Positions 23,801 through 35,186 are shown, counted from the first letter of the stretch. The stretch: DNA of 64,000 bases from Brachionus rotundiformis (GCA_016802295.1 JAESIW010000207.1:451978-515977); one strand, 5' to 3'. The notes: generated from the sequence alone by a model not told the origin. Translations and numbers: made by a program.

Positions 23801-25252
23801 TTTGGTTGAGCTTATGGGAATATTGGAGGGATCTAAATAAATTATTAAATGTTGGTACAAAGTTTTGACAGCCACTACTTGGTTCGTAATTAATTTACTT
23901 TTTCAAGTTTGTGATAGTAAAGTTCCCAATGTATTTTCATTTTTACGATTTTTTAACCAATACCATGAAATTTTCCTAATTATTTGTTAATATCATTAAT
24001 AATATTTGTAATAATAAGATGAATTTAAAAATGTAGAATGTGATAAAAAGAGAAAAATTCTTATTTTTTTTATTATTATTTAAATAGGATTAGCATTTTT
24101 TAATAAAACAATTTAAAAATAGATAAATAGTAAGAAAATATAATTACCAAATGAAAAGTTAAATTGCCTAGTCTTTATATTTTATTTTTTATATTTTATT
24201 TTTTGATATGCTTTTTTACAATTAGATTAATTTAATATCTTTTCCAGCACTTAATTTTATCTATCAATATTAAAGTAATAAATTCTTTAAGTGTAATTTA
24301 ATTAGACAATTCATTTTTTTCCTGGATTACCTTAATTATATAATTGTTAAAATTTATCACCAGAATTTTTCTTTTATCAGTGAAAAAAAGTAAATCTTTT
24401 TTTTTAAGTCGATTTTTACATAATGGTTTTGAGTTCAGGCTCATGGCCATTTCAGCCATGCCAGCCTCTATCGCTGCCGACTGAATTGGTACCCAGCTAT
24501 CAGCAATTCACCAACTTTTACAGTTGTCAGCACAATGGCAGAAAGCTGACTTGGTTGTACAGTTTTTCCAAAGGTGAAATTGTAACCAATTGCTTCAAAA
24601 ATCGGTACACGCTTCAAGCATCCACTTACCAAATAGCCATACTGCTTTTATTCAACGATAAAACAGAGTATTTGGTCAAGGATTTAATTGACTTGACCCA
24701 GATTAAAATGGAGACACTGACTCAAGTTCTGGCTGTGTTGTTCAAGTCAAAATTATTGGTGAGCGATGAGGACGATATCGAGGAGGCCGACATCCAACAC
24801 AACACTCCAGTCCGCCTTTTTTTAAACTATAAAAAGTATACATTTTTGTTTTTTAATTACAAAAATTAATTAAAAACTAATTATTTTTTTTAGCAAAAAA
24901 TTTCGCATAAATATAAATGCACCGATCAAATCGGATATTAAGCAAGAAGATGAAAAGACCCATAAAAACATAGAAGAGGACAGAAAATTGCTTATTCAGG
25001 CAGCCATTGTGCGCATAATGAAAATGAGAAAAATGTTGAAGCATACTCAACTGATAAACGAGGTCCTAAGCCAGTTGTCTTCTCGCTTCAAGCCAAAGGT
25101 TCCCATCATAAAGGTATACAAGATGTAAACAAAAAATGAATAAAAATTATCTATTTTTGTTAAAATTTTAGAAATGTATAGACATACTAATTGAGAAAGA
25201 GTATTTGGAAAGATTAGAACAAGAAAAAGACACGTACAAATACTTGGCTTAA
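20811..25252 (+). CDS. CUL1: Cullin-1, SCF ubiquitin ligase scaffold
   Basis: Scaffold of SKP1-CUL1-F-box ubiquitin ligases. The exons are 20811-20998, 21049-21226, 22209-22376, 22447-22588, 22645-23622, 24409-24835, 24894-25113 and 25172-25252, all GT..AG with phases agreeing, giving 793 residues (human CUL1 776). The N-terminal cullin repeats begin with LNEIWEDLQLGI and NRYMMLYSHVYN, which are SKP1/F-box contact regions. Exon 5 carries ADTERFYTRES-like DTERFYTRESSEFL and KSPELLARYCD of the cullin homology domain. LSSGSWPFQPC and GRKLTWLY mark the following part. The C-terminal WHB domain has the neddylation site Lys737 in IVRIMKMRK, and the protein ends TYKYLA as in other CUL1. The first exon has an extra Ser/Asn-rich stretch after the start. 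The exon 3 donor (GTGCAT) is weak but is fixed by phase and homology. Confidence 0.96.
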
Positions 25253-26084
25253 ATTGGTACATTTTTTGTAATATAAATACGATAGCGATATTTAATTTAC
25301 CGGACTGGGTAAGACACTAGTCCTGGTCTAAAAAGATTCCGATAACGACTAATAACTATCAAATTATTTTGATCAATACTTTATTTTTTTCTAATTATTT
25401 ATATCATTCTTTATAAAATAAATAGATTTTTTTTAATTTTAAATAACATACTTACTAAATAGAATAAAAAAACCTTTGGGATTTATAACTAATTTTTGAT
25501 TTAATATCAGAATCTGTTTTATGATTCAAAATATAATGATATTTTTTTTTTGCGAAAAAAAAGTTTGCCAAAGTTGCTTTATGCAGTCATAAGCTAAAAA
25601 TAAAAAATTTAAAAAATTGTATAAAAAAGTGAGAGTTTAAAATTTTAAAATATTATATTTTATAACATTCAAATCAATTCAGGCTGATCGTATTGGCAAC
25701 TGATGAAATATTTGTGTTTTACCATTTTTGGTCAATCTGTCACCAAGTATTTTCTTCTTTAAAGCTTGTATATCCATACAAATATCCATAGAATTACCCC
25801 GGGGGTCTGGTGAAGCCATAAACCCAGTTCCTTAAATAAATTATCAAATATAACTTCTTATCTATTACTATAACTTCAGTTTTTGATTTCTATTAGTAAA
25901 GGTGAAATAGTAGATGGTTTAAGTTCCAAAAATCTAAAGATTCATGTAAAAATAGATATCAGATATCTAGTCAGAATTGGCATTACCACAGTTTTCTGCT
26001 TTTGGTATTTTTTGTGCTGTACAAATCTGATGGTATAGCACTACTCTACCCCAAAATCCAAAATCTATTACAATATACAGTATG
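25253..26084. other. Spacer with a possible orphan exon
   Basis: Mostly AT-rich. At 25683-25831 the minus strand has an open stretch preceded by an AAG acceptor-like site. It reads GTGFMASPDPRGNSMDICMD... and ends at a stop after LPIRSA. It is less AT-rich than its surroundings, which suggests a real or dead terminal exon. I recognise no family and found no upstream partner exon. Confidence 0.3.
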
Positions 26085-26263
26085 TTGGAAAAGTTTAAAA
26101 ATTGATTATTTTATTTATCTTAAATTGTTTATTTGTTGTATTTTACGAAAAATTGAGTTCAAAAGAAATAAAATAAAAGCACTAATTTGTAGAATTTTTT
26201 TCTCTACAACCTGATATGTAGCACTCGGCATAAAATGAAAAAACTTTCTCTAAAAAATAAAAA

Positions 26264-26410
26264 ATGGGTCCGCTAACAATTTGGGATAAAAAGCAAAACG
26301 AAATAGCCAAGTTGTTAGGTGTATCTCCAAAATGTGTCTCTTCAACTAAGAAACGATATGAAGAGACTGATTTTAATTCTAAGGCCCAACCGGTTAGGAT
26401 AAGCAAGTGA
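26264..26410 (+). pseudogene. Tc1/mariner transposase N-terminal fragment, left half
   Basis: Reads MGPLTIWDKKQNEIAKLLGV followed by SPKCVSSTKKRYEET, a helix-turn-helix of the Tc1/mariner DNA-binding domain. It then runs out of frame and stops at 26409-26411. It lies directly behind the left inverted repeat. It has no catalytic domain. Confidence 0.75.
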
Positions 26411-26606
26411 CTATTAAGATTTCTCCAAAAAAAGGCTTAGAGTTTCATACAGTGGTAAGAAAACTGCTTCTTAACATAAAAGATAGCTAATAAAGATAAA
26501 AGTGGTATAAAAAGAGACAGTTACTGTTAATTATAATTATTATAGTTAATAATAGTTACTTAAATAATTGTTAACTATGTTAAGTAGCTTTTTTTTTGGA
26601 GAAATC

Positions 26607-26882
26607 TCATAATAGTTTACTTGCTTGTCCTAACCGGTTGGGCCTTAGAATTAAAATCAGTGGCAAGTTGTTGATAACTAGATTTAAAATCTTTTCTAAT
26701 TTCTCTAAAAATGTAATTTTCTCTCTAAAAATTAGCTTCCGAGGTTTACCAGAACGGTTTCGGTCAGAGACAGTACCAGTCTCTTCATATCGTTTCTTAG
26801 TTGAAGAGACACATTTTGGAGATACACCTAACAACTTGGCTATTTCGTTTTGCTTTTTATCCCAAATTGATAGCAGACCCAC
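26607..26882 (-). pseudogene. Tc1/mariner transposase N-terminal fragment, right half
   Basis: A minus-strand open frame of 91 residues containing GLLSIWDKKQNEIAKLLGVS and, further on, the basic GTVSDRNRSGKPRK segment that links the two helix-turn-helix motifs in Tc1-type transposases. It then continues into an inverted match of the left half (NRLGQ region). It is separated from its terminal repeat by about 290 bases that the left half lacks. The catalytic DDE/D domain is missing. Confidence 0.75.
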
Positions 26883-27458
26883 AATCTACCATTTTTGTGG
26901 GCTAGACACATTTTTTGCCAAACTAAAGATTTTTTGGAAATTTTGTTTAGAGACCAAGTGAGAATTTGGAGAGTTTTTAAATTAAACAGTTAAAGAGCAA
27001 AATTTACTCAAAATTAAAAATTATTTAAGAATTAATCATAAAGATGTGAAAAAAGGTAGCAATGGTTGCTAAAACTTTTAGATTACCCGAATTTCTAAAC
27101 TGCATCGACTTATATTTTTTATTTTTTAGAGGGGTTTTTTCATTATAAATATTTAAACTTTAAATATAATCAACTTGAAGTTGATCATATTTTTATGCCG
27201 AGTTTTACATATCAGATTGTAGAGAAAAACAAATTCTACAAACTATTGCTTTTATTTTTTTTATTTTGCACTCAATTTTTCGAAAAATACAACAAATAAA
27301 CAATTTAAGATAAATGAAATAATCAATTTATAAATTTTTGTCCTTTTATCTATATCAGAAGAGAGATATCAATATTAAGAGGAAATAATTTGTGAATGAA
27401 TGTACAAGGAAATCTTTCCTTACAGATTGAGAAACGATTTTTTAAGTGACAGGCCGAC

Positions 27459-27674
27459 ATGTTTTTTCAAACAAAATGTTCCCAATTGTCTTATAGTGTT
27501 GTAAAATCCACATCCACGGAACTCTTCAAGACCACGCTGGAAAAATTCAATAGATATGGCTGCTTCAGCCAAGCAGTAGTGGGCTCAGACATTCTTGTTA
27601 GAATGTCGCAGCAAGAACCATTAACTAACTTGCTAATATTTTTTCCTACTATTTTAGACTTTTATCTTTTTTGA
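27459..27674 (+). CDS. Small hypothetical ORF, uncertain
   Basis: A 71-codon frame whose first 55 codons (KSTSTELFKTTLEKFNRYGC region) have coding-like composition compared with the AT-rich flanks; the last 15 codons are hydrophobic and AT-rich. It could be one exon of a gene that is otherwise lost, or chance. I recognise no family. Confidence 0.25.
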   Translation: MFFQTKCSQLSYSVVKSTSTELFKTTLEKFNRYGCFSQAVVGSDILVRMSQQEPLTNLLIFFPTILDFYLF

Positions 27675-28348
27675 TATGAAGAGATGAAATTTCAATTAAT
27701 GTTTTTACTTTTCCATATTTTCTCTAATTATGTACTTTTATTATTAAAGATTTACCAAAGCATCACATTTTTCAAGTGAACCATATATTGTTGCTTTTGA
27801 TTTTATTATGCTTTTTTCCAATTAAGTTTCAAAATTTTTATTAAAAGTTTTATTTTTCCATAAGAATTTTGAGAATAAAAGAAAAAAGAGGAAGCTTTTT
27901 TACTCTTTTATTCATTTAATATAATTGTTAAAAAGCATCTCTTTGTTTTTGACAACCTCAAGCATAAAAAAATTGGCTTGATTTTAGATTTTTAAAAATA
28001 GTCAAAATTTATTCAAAATATATTCTTAATTAACAAAAAAATTTATCAAAATGAGCGCTCATGTGAAACAAAAAGACATTGAAATGAATGCAAATTTGAG
28101 TACATAATTAAAAAATTAGTTTTTCTTAGAATATTTTTTTAAAAAATATATTTTTAATTAAACAAATAGATAAAAATTTGAAAAAAAATTGAGCTGAACT
28201 AGTATGATAAAAGTATTAGTAGAAAAGCATTATTATTATGAGTAATATTATTTTAAAATAATATTTTTAGCTATATTTGTCTACTAAACCGAATATTAAG
28301 TGATAAATTGGCAAAAAATAAAAATCTATAATCTGTTGATAAAAGTAT
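27675..28348. other. AT-rich 3' flank of beta-tubulin
   Basis: I see no gene here. It is very AT-rich and contains the likely 3' UTR of the minus-strand tubulin gene close to 28348. Confidence 0.6.
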
Positions 28349-29686
28349 TTAAGCTTGTTCGGCTTCTTCTTCTTCGCCAGCCTCGCCCTCTTCATCAGCA
28401 GTAGCATCTTGGTATTGTTGGTATTCACTGACCAAATCGTTCATGTTTGATTCAGCCTCAGTGAACTCCATCTCATCCATACCTTCTCCAGTGTACCAAT
28501 GCAAGAAAGCTTTTCTTCTGAACATAGCTGTAAATTGTTCGCTTACTCGCTTGAATAGCTCTTGAATGGAAGTGGAGTTTCCAATGAATGTGGCGCTCAT
28601 CTTCAAACCTCTTGGTGGAATGTCGCACACGGCAGTCTTTACATTATTGGGGATCCATTCGACAAAGTAAGAGGAGTTTTTGTTTTGGACGTTCAACATT
28701 TGTTCGTCGACCTCTTTCATGGACATACGACCACGGAAAATAGCAGCTACAGTCAAATATCTGCCGTGGCGTGGGTCACAAGCGGCCATCATGTTCTTGG
28801 CATCAAACATTTGTTGAGTCAATTCTGGAACAGTCAAGGCGCGGTATTGTTGGGAACCTCGGGAGGTCAACGGAGCAAAGCCAGGCATGAAAAAGTGCAA
28901 ACGTGGAAATGGTACCATGTTTACGGCCAATTTTCTCAAATCGGCGTTCAATTGACCAGGGAATCTCAAGCATGTGGTCACACCGGACATGGTGGCTGAG
29001 ACCAAATGGTTCAAATCTCCGTATGTTGGGGTGGTCAACTTCAAGGTACGGAAGCAAATGTCATACAATGCCTCGTTGTCAATGCAATAGGTCTCATCGG
29101 TGTTTTCGACCAATTGATGCACTGACAAGGTGGCGTTGTATGGTTCGACAACAGTGTCGGACACTTTGGGTGAGGGTACAACAGAAAAGGTGTTCATGAT
29201 ACGATCTGGATACTCTTCACGAATTTTGGAGATCAACAAAGTTCCCATACCAGATCCAGTACCACCTCCCAATGAGTGGGTAAGTTGAAATCCTTGCAAG
29301 CAGTCGCAAGACTCGGCCTCTTTTCTCACCACATCCAATACTGAGTCGACCAGCTCGGCGCCCTCGGTGTAGTGGCCCTTGGCCCAGTTGTTACCAGCTC
29401 CAGACTGGCCGAACACAAAGTTATCTGGTCTGAATATTTGACCGAATGGGCCCGAGCGAACTGAGTCCATGGTGCCTGGCTCCAAGTCGACCAATACGGC
29501 ACGTGGCACATATTTGCCACCAGTGGCCTCATTAAAGTACACGTTGATGCGCTCCAATTGCAAGTCGGAGTCGCCATGGTAGGTACCAGTGGGGTCGATG
29601 CCGTGCTCGTCAGAGATTACTTCCCAAAATTTGGCACCGATTTGGTTGCCGCATTGGCCAGCCTGGATATGAACAATTTCTCTCAT
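28349..29686 (-). CDS. Beta-tubulin
   Basis: A 445-residue intact beta-tubulin, the GTP-hydrolysing half of the tubulin dimer of microtubules. It starts with MREI, the tetrapeptide needed for cotranslational tubulin mRNA autoregulation. The GTP-binding loop GGGTGSG is at 140-146. The protein ends in an acidic tail (EEGEAGEEEEAEQA) typical of an axonemal or general beta isotype. Phe167, Glu198 and Tyr200 are present at the benzimidazole-relevant positions. The gene has no introns and its coding sequence is much richer in G and C than the flanks, with strongly biased codons, as expected for high expression. A retrocopy origin is possible, but the frame is perfect and a CCAAT element lies upstream. 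Confidence 0.98.
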   Translation of the reverse strand: MREIVHIQAGQCGNQIGAKFWEVISDEHGIDPTGTYHGDSDLQLERINVYFNEATGGKYVPRAVLVDLEPGTMDSVRSGPFGQIFRPDNFVFGQSGAGNNWAKGHYTEGAELVDSVLDVVRKEAESCDCLQGFQLTHSLGGGTGSGMGTLLISKIREEYPDRIMNTFSVVPSPKVSDTVVEPYNATLSVHQLVENTDETYCIDNEALYDICFRTLKLTTPTYGDLNHLVSATMSGVTTCLRFPGQLNADLRKLAVNMVPFPRLHFFMPGFAPLTSRGSQQYRALTVPELTQQMFDAKNMMAACDPRHGRYLTVAAIFRGRMSMKEVDEQMLNVQNKNSSYFVEWIPNNVKTAVCDIPPRGLKMSATFIGNSTSIQELFKRVSEQFTAMFRRKAFLHWYTGEGMDEMEFTEAESNMNDLVSEYQQYQDATADEEGEAGEEEEAEQA

Positions 29687-29804
29687 TTTTCAATTCTTAA
29701 AGAATATAGCTGCTTTATTTTTTGTTTCTAAAAATCAAAATATATAAAATTAAGTAGAAATCTTCTAGTTTTTATATTGTCGCATGCTAGATTACTATGT
29801 AGCA

Positions 29805-29813
29805 ACCAATCAG
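29805..29813 (-). promoter_or_regulatory. CCAAT element upstream of beta-tubulin
   Basis: ACCAATCAG, a good NF-Y type CCAAT box, about 120 bases before the tubulin ATG (its complement CTGATTGGT reads in the gene direction). It overlaps AGCAACC, and GGTTGCTAGG lies at 29876-29885. The pair are inverted half-sites like those of RFX X-boxes, which control ciliary genes, but no complete X-box is seen. Confidence 0.45.
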
Positions 29814-29889
29814 AGTTTGGAAAAGAACCAGAGGGGTAGACAGAAACACAAAGCTGCATTTGAGCCAATTAGCCTGGTTGCTAGGGACA

Positions 29890-31640
29890 TGTAAAATAGA
29901 AATTTTCACCCTATTCAGATAATTAAATAAAACGAATCGAAACAAAAGCAGGTCTCTTGGCAACTATAGCTATTTAAAAACATCATTTGTGGCCTATTTC
30001 TATTCAGAACTATTTCTATTTGCTTAGATACTCCTTTGACAAAAGTAACTAGGTAATTAAGCGAGCAGGTTTGTATCATGAGACCAGGCTTAGGGAAAAA
30101 AAGTTCTTATCAAAATTTTTACGACACATCATCACTATATTTTACTACACTTCTAACCACTTCTTATCTTGGTTTATTTGAGTAAACTATTTAAAACTTA
30201 TGTTGATTGTGCCAAATTTGAATTGATTTTTACCAAAGGTAAAAATTCAAAATATGGCAAAAAAAATGGCTTTATTTTCGCCATTTTTACCAGTTATTAC
30301 TCATCTAAAGTATCTGGAGTTATTTGTTATAAACAGTTTTAATTTAATTTCTTAAATTCATAATTTGATAAAACAGCCGCTTCTGTTTGAAAAGCTGGCA
30401 CAAAACTTTTTCAATATTACTCAAAAGTTATTAAAATTTAATTTTATCTTATAAATATTCTAAAAATCAAGTTAACAATAAATTAAATTTTTGAAAAAAT
30501 TTTTATTCAAATTACATAAATCGTAATTATCTTTTAAAAAGTTTTACACAAATAAAAAAGAATAAGAGTTTTTTGAATTTTAATTATAAATGTGGAAAAT
30601 TGTCTAAATTTATTTTTCGAGTGATTGTCTATTCGAGATAAATTTTTAAATTTATTGAATACCTGAAAAGAATTTGAACAATAAAATTAAAGTAAAAAAG
30701 TAAATTTTTGCTATGCATTGATTAATAGCTTTAGAACTAAATCAAAATAATTTAAGTATTTATATCAAACAAAACATGTCTCTTTGGTTTAATACTTTAA
30801 GACTTATGGTAAATATTTTTTAACATGAAATATAAAAATGGTATTTGGCATGCAAATATTAAGTTTTCCTGTATTTGTATAGAATTTGGTTTTAATTAAT
30901 CAAATTTTGATTTATCATAAAATTCAATCTATTTGCGTCATGTTTTAAACTTTAGATATCTAGCGGTCTTTTGTATTATCATTTACAATTAAAATAGATA
31001 ATTAAAATTGGTAAATAAAATTTCAATCATTGCATTTTAACTTCGTATAGGAATATATTTTTGATAACTATTATATTTCATTTTTTTCGAACTAGTTTTG
31101 CTGGCAGTGATTTAGTTTTAGGCAAAATTAGGAAATTATTCTCAATAGTTTGAAAAATAAAAATTTATATTTGAATTCTTACTAAGTAATTTTTATAAAC
31201 TTTTATTTCTGAATCAGTATAAATGATTAAATTAAATTTCAGGTAAATATATTCTGGTAGCTTTGGTAATATAAGTGAATCAATAAAAAACCTCAAATTG
31301 AATTAATCATCATTATAAATAATTCAAATATTAATTTATGAATTTATTTTAAAATCTTCAAATAAAAATTTTAGTTTTTTTTTGTTAAAAGCAGTGTAAC
31401 GATAAATGCTGAAAATAAAATAAATCAATTTTAGCAATAATAAATTAAAGCTTAGTGCTTTTTAACTCTGACTGCTAATATTCCTTAAAATCTTAACCAA
31501 TTTGATAAAAATAAACTACAACTGAAAATAAAAGAGAAAGTTTTATGAAGTTATTTATAAAATAAGATAAATCTTAAAAAATCAAGAAAAAAATATTTTT
31601 AATTTATTGAGTCATTTATTATTGATTTTTACTTTAAATT
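29890..31640. other. AT-rich intergenic region
   Basis: About 1.75 kb without supported genes. It is very AT-rich with stops in every frame on both strands. Confidence 0.6.
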
Positions 31641-33368
31641 GTTATATTAAATGAATTTTCTGGTAGTAGTAGTAGTAAATAATACTGCGACCCTATTGGG
31701 TTAAGCTTCTTCGAAGCAATGGCAGTAAATTAGACTGTCTCTTGAGCCATTTGTTCAGGTTAATTTTGAAATTAATGATTGATTCGGAATTGACGATGTA
31801 TTGAGGTAGACTATTCCAGACATTAACTATTCGATTTGTTAAAAAATGATATCGTTGCATGCAACTTTTCACATCTTCTCTAACTATACATTTGTCATGT
31901 CTTCTTAAGCTATACGATTGGATTCGAGAAAAATTAATACCATTTTCAAAATTGATAATTTCATATCTTTTAATAACTTTAAAAAATTGGATTAAGTCTC
32001 CTCTCATTCTTCTAACTTTGAGATCAGTTAAATTTAGCATTTCAAGTCTTTTAGAGTAGTCAAATTTTCGAAGTGAAGGGATTATTTTTGTCATTCTTCT
32101 TTGTACTTTCTCGATTTCAGAAATATCTTTTTTAAGAAATGGACACCATGAACTAATGGCAAACTCTAAATGAGGTCTAACCAGTGCTGTGTAGAGCATT
32201 CTCAATGTATCAATGTTTAAATTCCTGAAACTTTTTCCAATCATAGCTAAAATACGATTTCCTCGACTCGTGCAATATTTTACTTGGTTAGTCCATTTCA
32301 AGTCACTTTGAATATATACACCTAAATCTTTTTCGAGAATTGTTTTAGATAAATTCTTTGTACCGTGTCTGCTAAAAATGGTATAGTTAAACAGAGAATT
32401 TTTTGAGCCAACATGCATTACATTACATTTTTGAATATTCAAATCCAAAGCCCAAGTAAGTGACAAGCTTGAAATTGAGTCTATATCTTTTTGAAGTACG
32501 AGATTGTCCAGAGAGCTTTTAATTACAGATAAAACTTTAGTATCATCGGCATATTTTTCACATTTATTAACTAAACGAGTCGAAAGATCGTTTATAAATA
32601 TCAAAAATAATAGAGGTCCTAATACTGAACCTTGAGGTACTCCGCTGGTTACATCTAACCAACTTGACATGGCTGAACCCAAAATTACTCTTTGTTTCCT
32701 CTCGCTGAGAAAATCACTGATCCAAAAATAAATCAATCGATAAAGCCATATCTTTTAAGCTTATATAATAATAATCTATGCGATACTCTGTCAAACGCTT
32801 TCGAAAAATCTGTGTAAATTGTATCGACAGATAATCCTTTGTTGACAACTGATGTGATAAATTCTATTGATTTAAGTAAATTTGATAAACATGATCTTTT
32901 TGGCATGAATCCATGTTGTGCGTCAGATAAAAGATTTAAGTTTAAAAGAAAGGCTAACATGTGATCTTTGATCAGACTCTCGAGAATCTTGCAAATACCA
33001 CTTGTAAGTGAGACCGGCCGATAATTGCTTGAATCAAGCTTATTTCCTTTTTTAAAAAGGGGTGTCACATTTGCCATTTTCCAAATTAAAGGTAATTTTC
33101 CTTGTGAGAGAGATAATCTAAACAATAATGTGATTGGGCTCACAAGACCTACTGCTGCTTTCTTTAAAACAATATTACTAACAAGATCTGGGCCACATGT
33201 TTTGTGTATATTTAGCGAGTTCAACTTCTTTAAAACTTTTTCATTGTTTACAATCTTGCCAATATCATTAGGACAAATAAAATTAGTGACTTTATCAAGC
33301 GCTGGAAAAGGTTTAGATATATCATCTAACGTAAATACTGATTGAAAATATCTATTTAAACATTCCAC
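31640..33368 (-). mobile_element. 5'-truncated CR1/Jockey-like LINE
   Basis: The minus strand carries the reverse transcriptase and C-terminal part of ORF2 in two overlapping frames, 33368-32733 and 32736-31693. RT motifs in order are SSNYRPVSLTS, YTDFSKAFDRVSH (catalytic Asp), GVPQGSVLGPLLFLIFINDL and YADD (catalytic Asp pair). The C-terminus has ALVRPHLEF and NRIVNVWNSLP. The endonuclease and ORF1 are missing, as expected of 5' truncation during target-primed insertion. One base change in frame near 32733 splits RT between motif A and motif B, so this copy is dead. The 3' end is followed by a short TAC repeat run on the minus strand. Confidence 0.9.
31693..33368 (-). pseudogene. LINE reverse transcriptase, frameshifted
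   Basis: Two open pieces of 211 and 347 residues make up one RT. The first ends at a stop directly after LKRYGFID. The second resumes with the expected WISDFLSERKQR. The pieces overlap by four bases, consistent with one small indel. All catalytic residues are present across the two pieces. The copy serves as the reference for other, more decayed fragments in the window. Confidence 0.88.
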
Positions 33369-34355
33369 ATGCTGTGATAAAACTGTGATTAATTAAAGTA
33401 ATACTTAGGTACTGGTTGAAATGGATGACCATAACAAAAAATATTGTTTAATTCAAAATAAATTACAATCTGAATAGCCTAAATAGAGGAGATTTTATAT
33501 TAATAAAAACTTAAATTTTTTAATAAATGCGAGCCCAGTTAATGCTGTTGTTTTCTACAAAATCTCTACATAGATATTTGCTTATTCTTTTTTATGCTTT
33601 GAACTACAAGAAATAGATCTAGGATTCAAAGAACTCAGTCTTATAAAGGCTTAAAATTAACATTTACGGAAGTCTCATCAATAAAAATATAATCATCACA
33701 GTCTTTTTCTTTATATTACACAAAACCAATCTTTGTAATTTGTGAATTTCAATAATCGTTCGAGACTTTATTAGTCGTCATTTGCGAAAACCTACAAATT
33801 TATTATTCAAGAAGAAATAAAAGCAAATTATTATCTTAAAAATAAAAAATAAAAAATAATTTTTAAAGTTTTCAAGTTCAAAGAAAAAAGTGAGAATATT
33901 TAAAAAATTAGAATTTTATTTAGGGTCGGTTGGCAATTTCCACTCAACTTCTCAAGCAGATGTACCAGAGGCCATCCATACAAAATTAAAACATGAATAA
34001 TCTTAATTGCGCTCAAAGAAATGGTCTGACTGGACAAAATCACCAATAAACCGCTTAAAATTCCAAGTATAATATCTGTACTATCTTAGTAAATGGATAA
34101 AGAACTAATTACATAGTAGAAGTTTTGATGTCTAGCCAAACTTGTAATAACTCATCTGTAAAGCTATAAAAATAAAGCAGTTCTTCTAATTTTATTAAAA
34201 TATAAATTCATCTCAGTTTAATTTCTAAACACTTTCTAGGTTCTCTGAATTCATTTAAATTAAGATTGCATTTAAGATTTATGATAGCAAAAGTAACTCT
34301 GTAGATAAGCTTACTTACTTGATGTAAAATAATTACGAAATTATGTAAAATGATC
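33369..34355. other. AT-rich spacer
   Basis: I see no gene here. The minus strand continues for a few bases beyond the LINE truncation point with unrelated sequence. Confidence 0.5.
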
Positions 34356-34877
34356 ATAAAAAAAGCTCAAATTTTATAATTATGAAATTTTTTGCAATCC
34401 TTATTTTCATCTGGCAAACATGTGCAAAGATTTCACTTTATTGGTTCCGCATCATTGGGCTAAATAACCATAATTCACTGACTAAAAACAACAGCCTTAA
34501 TTACCTCAAGTATTTCACAAGTAAGTTTTAATAAAACATTCTCACTGATACTTGAGGTAATACTTGAATTATTTGGCAAAACCCTGAAAATATTAGTAAA
34601 GTATAAACTTAATTTTTTAAGCCTTTGAGGTTGATGTTCATCACATTTTTATATTAAATCTTCTTAAAAGATAAGAAAATCATTAATGAGAATCAAAAAA
34701 AAAAGCGGATCTGATACTTAATCCTGTAGCAAAAATTTTAAAATAAAAGGCAACTAGAAGGAATAAACCATCTTATTCTATCACATGTATTTCAATTATG
34801 GTTACTAATTATTATAATAAGTGTAAATAAGATGAGTAACAAATTTCATAATTATAAAGTTTTGAGCTTTTTTATAA
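34356..34877. mobile_element. MITE-like element, family A copy 1
   Basis: Inverted ends of about 34-38 bases bound a 520-bp non-coding unit. The left end has AAAAAGCTCAAATTTTATAA followed by TTATGAAATTT, and the right end has the complement. Inside is TTGGTTCCGCATCATTGGGC, also found in copy 2 near 38160. Short inverted ends, no ORF and dispersion fit a miniature DNA transposon. Confidence 0.65.
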
Positions 34878-35179
34878 TAAATTTTTATCTTTTTTAGGTT
34901 TAATCCTTTTAGAAAAAAATATCAAGAACCGTGAGAAAATCTCAAACTAATATATATGTATTGAAAATAATATTAAAAAAAAATAGATTCATTTATTTCA
35001 AATTTCGAGATTTGATATTTTCCAACTAAGTTATGTGGCTCTAATAATAAAAATGTGAATAACAAAATTTAGGTCTGAATTTTTTTGGTTAAATTTTCTA
35101 ATTTTCAAACTGAATTAGATCTAATTTAAGATAAAATCATATTAGAATATATAAATTTCTTATTTTTCCATTATTTTAC

Positions 35180-35186
35180 TATAAAA
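35180..35186 (+). promoter_or_regulatory. TATA box of protease A
   Basis: TATAAAA 35 bases before the ATG. Between TATA and ATG is AATGAATACATTT, which recurs at the same place in proteases D and E and probably marks the start site. Confidence 0.65.

Larger units (their letters stand above)
26085..27345. mobile_element. Fold-back Tc1/mariner-like element
   Basis: The two ends are inverted copies of each other over about 170 bases (26085-26260 and 27170-27345). Both contain GATTATTT...TATCTTAAATTGTTTATTTG and, further in, TCTACAA[CT]CTGATATGTA and CTCGGCATAAAA. Inside the ends, both halves carry the start of a Tc1/mariner-type transposase reading inward, and a second inverted match (GATTTCTCCAAAAAAA, and its complement) lies nearer the centre. 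The DDE catalytic part is absent. The element is therefore two 5' ends joined head to head and cannot move by itself. Confidence 0.8.

Noticed and set aside
28562..28999. A 145-codon frame antisense to beta-tubulin
   Set aside because: It is the result of strong codon bias in tubulin, which removes stops on the opposite strand. It has no start context or family.
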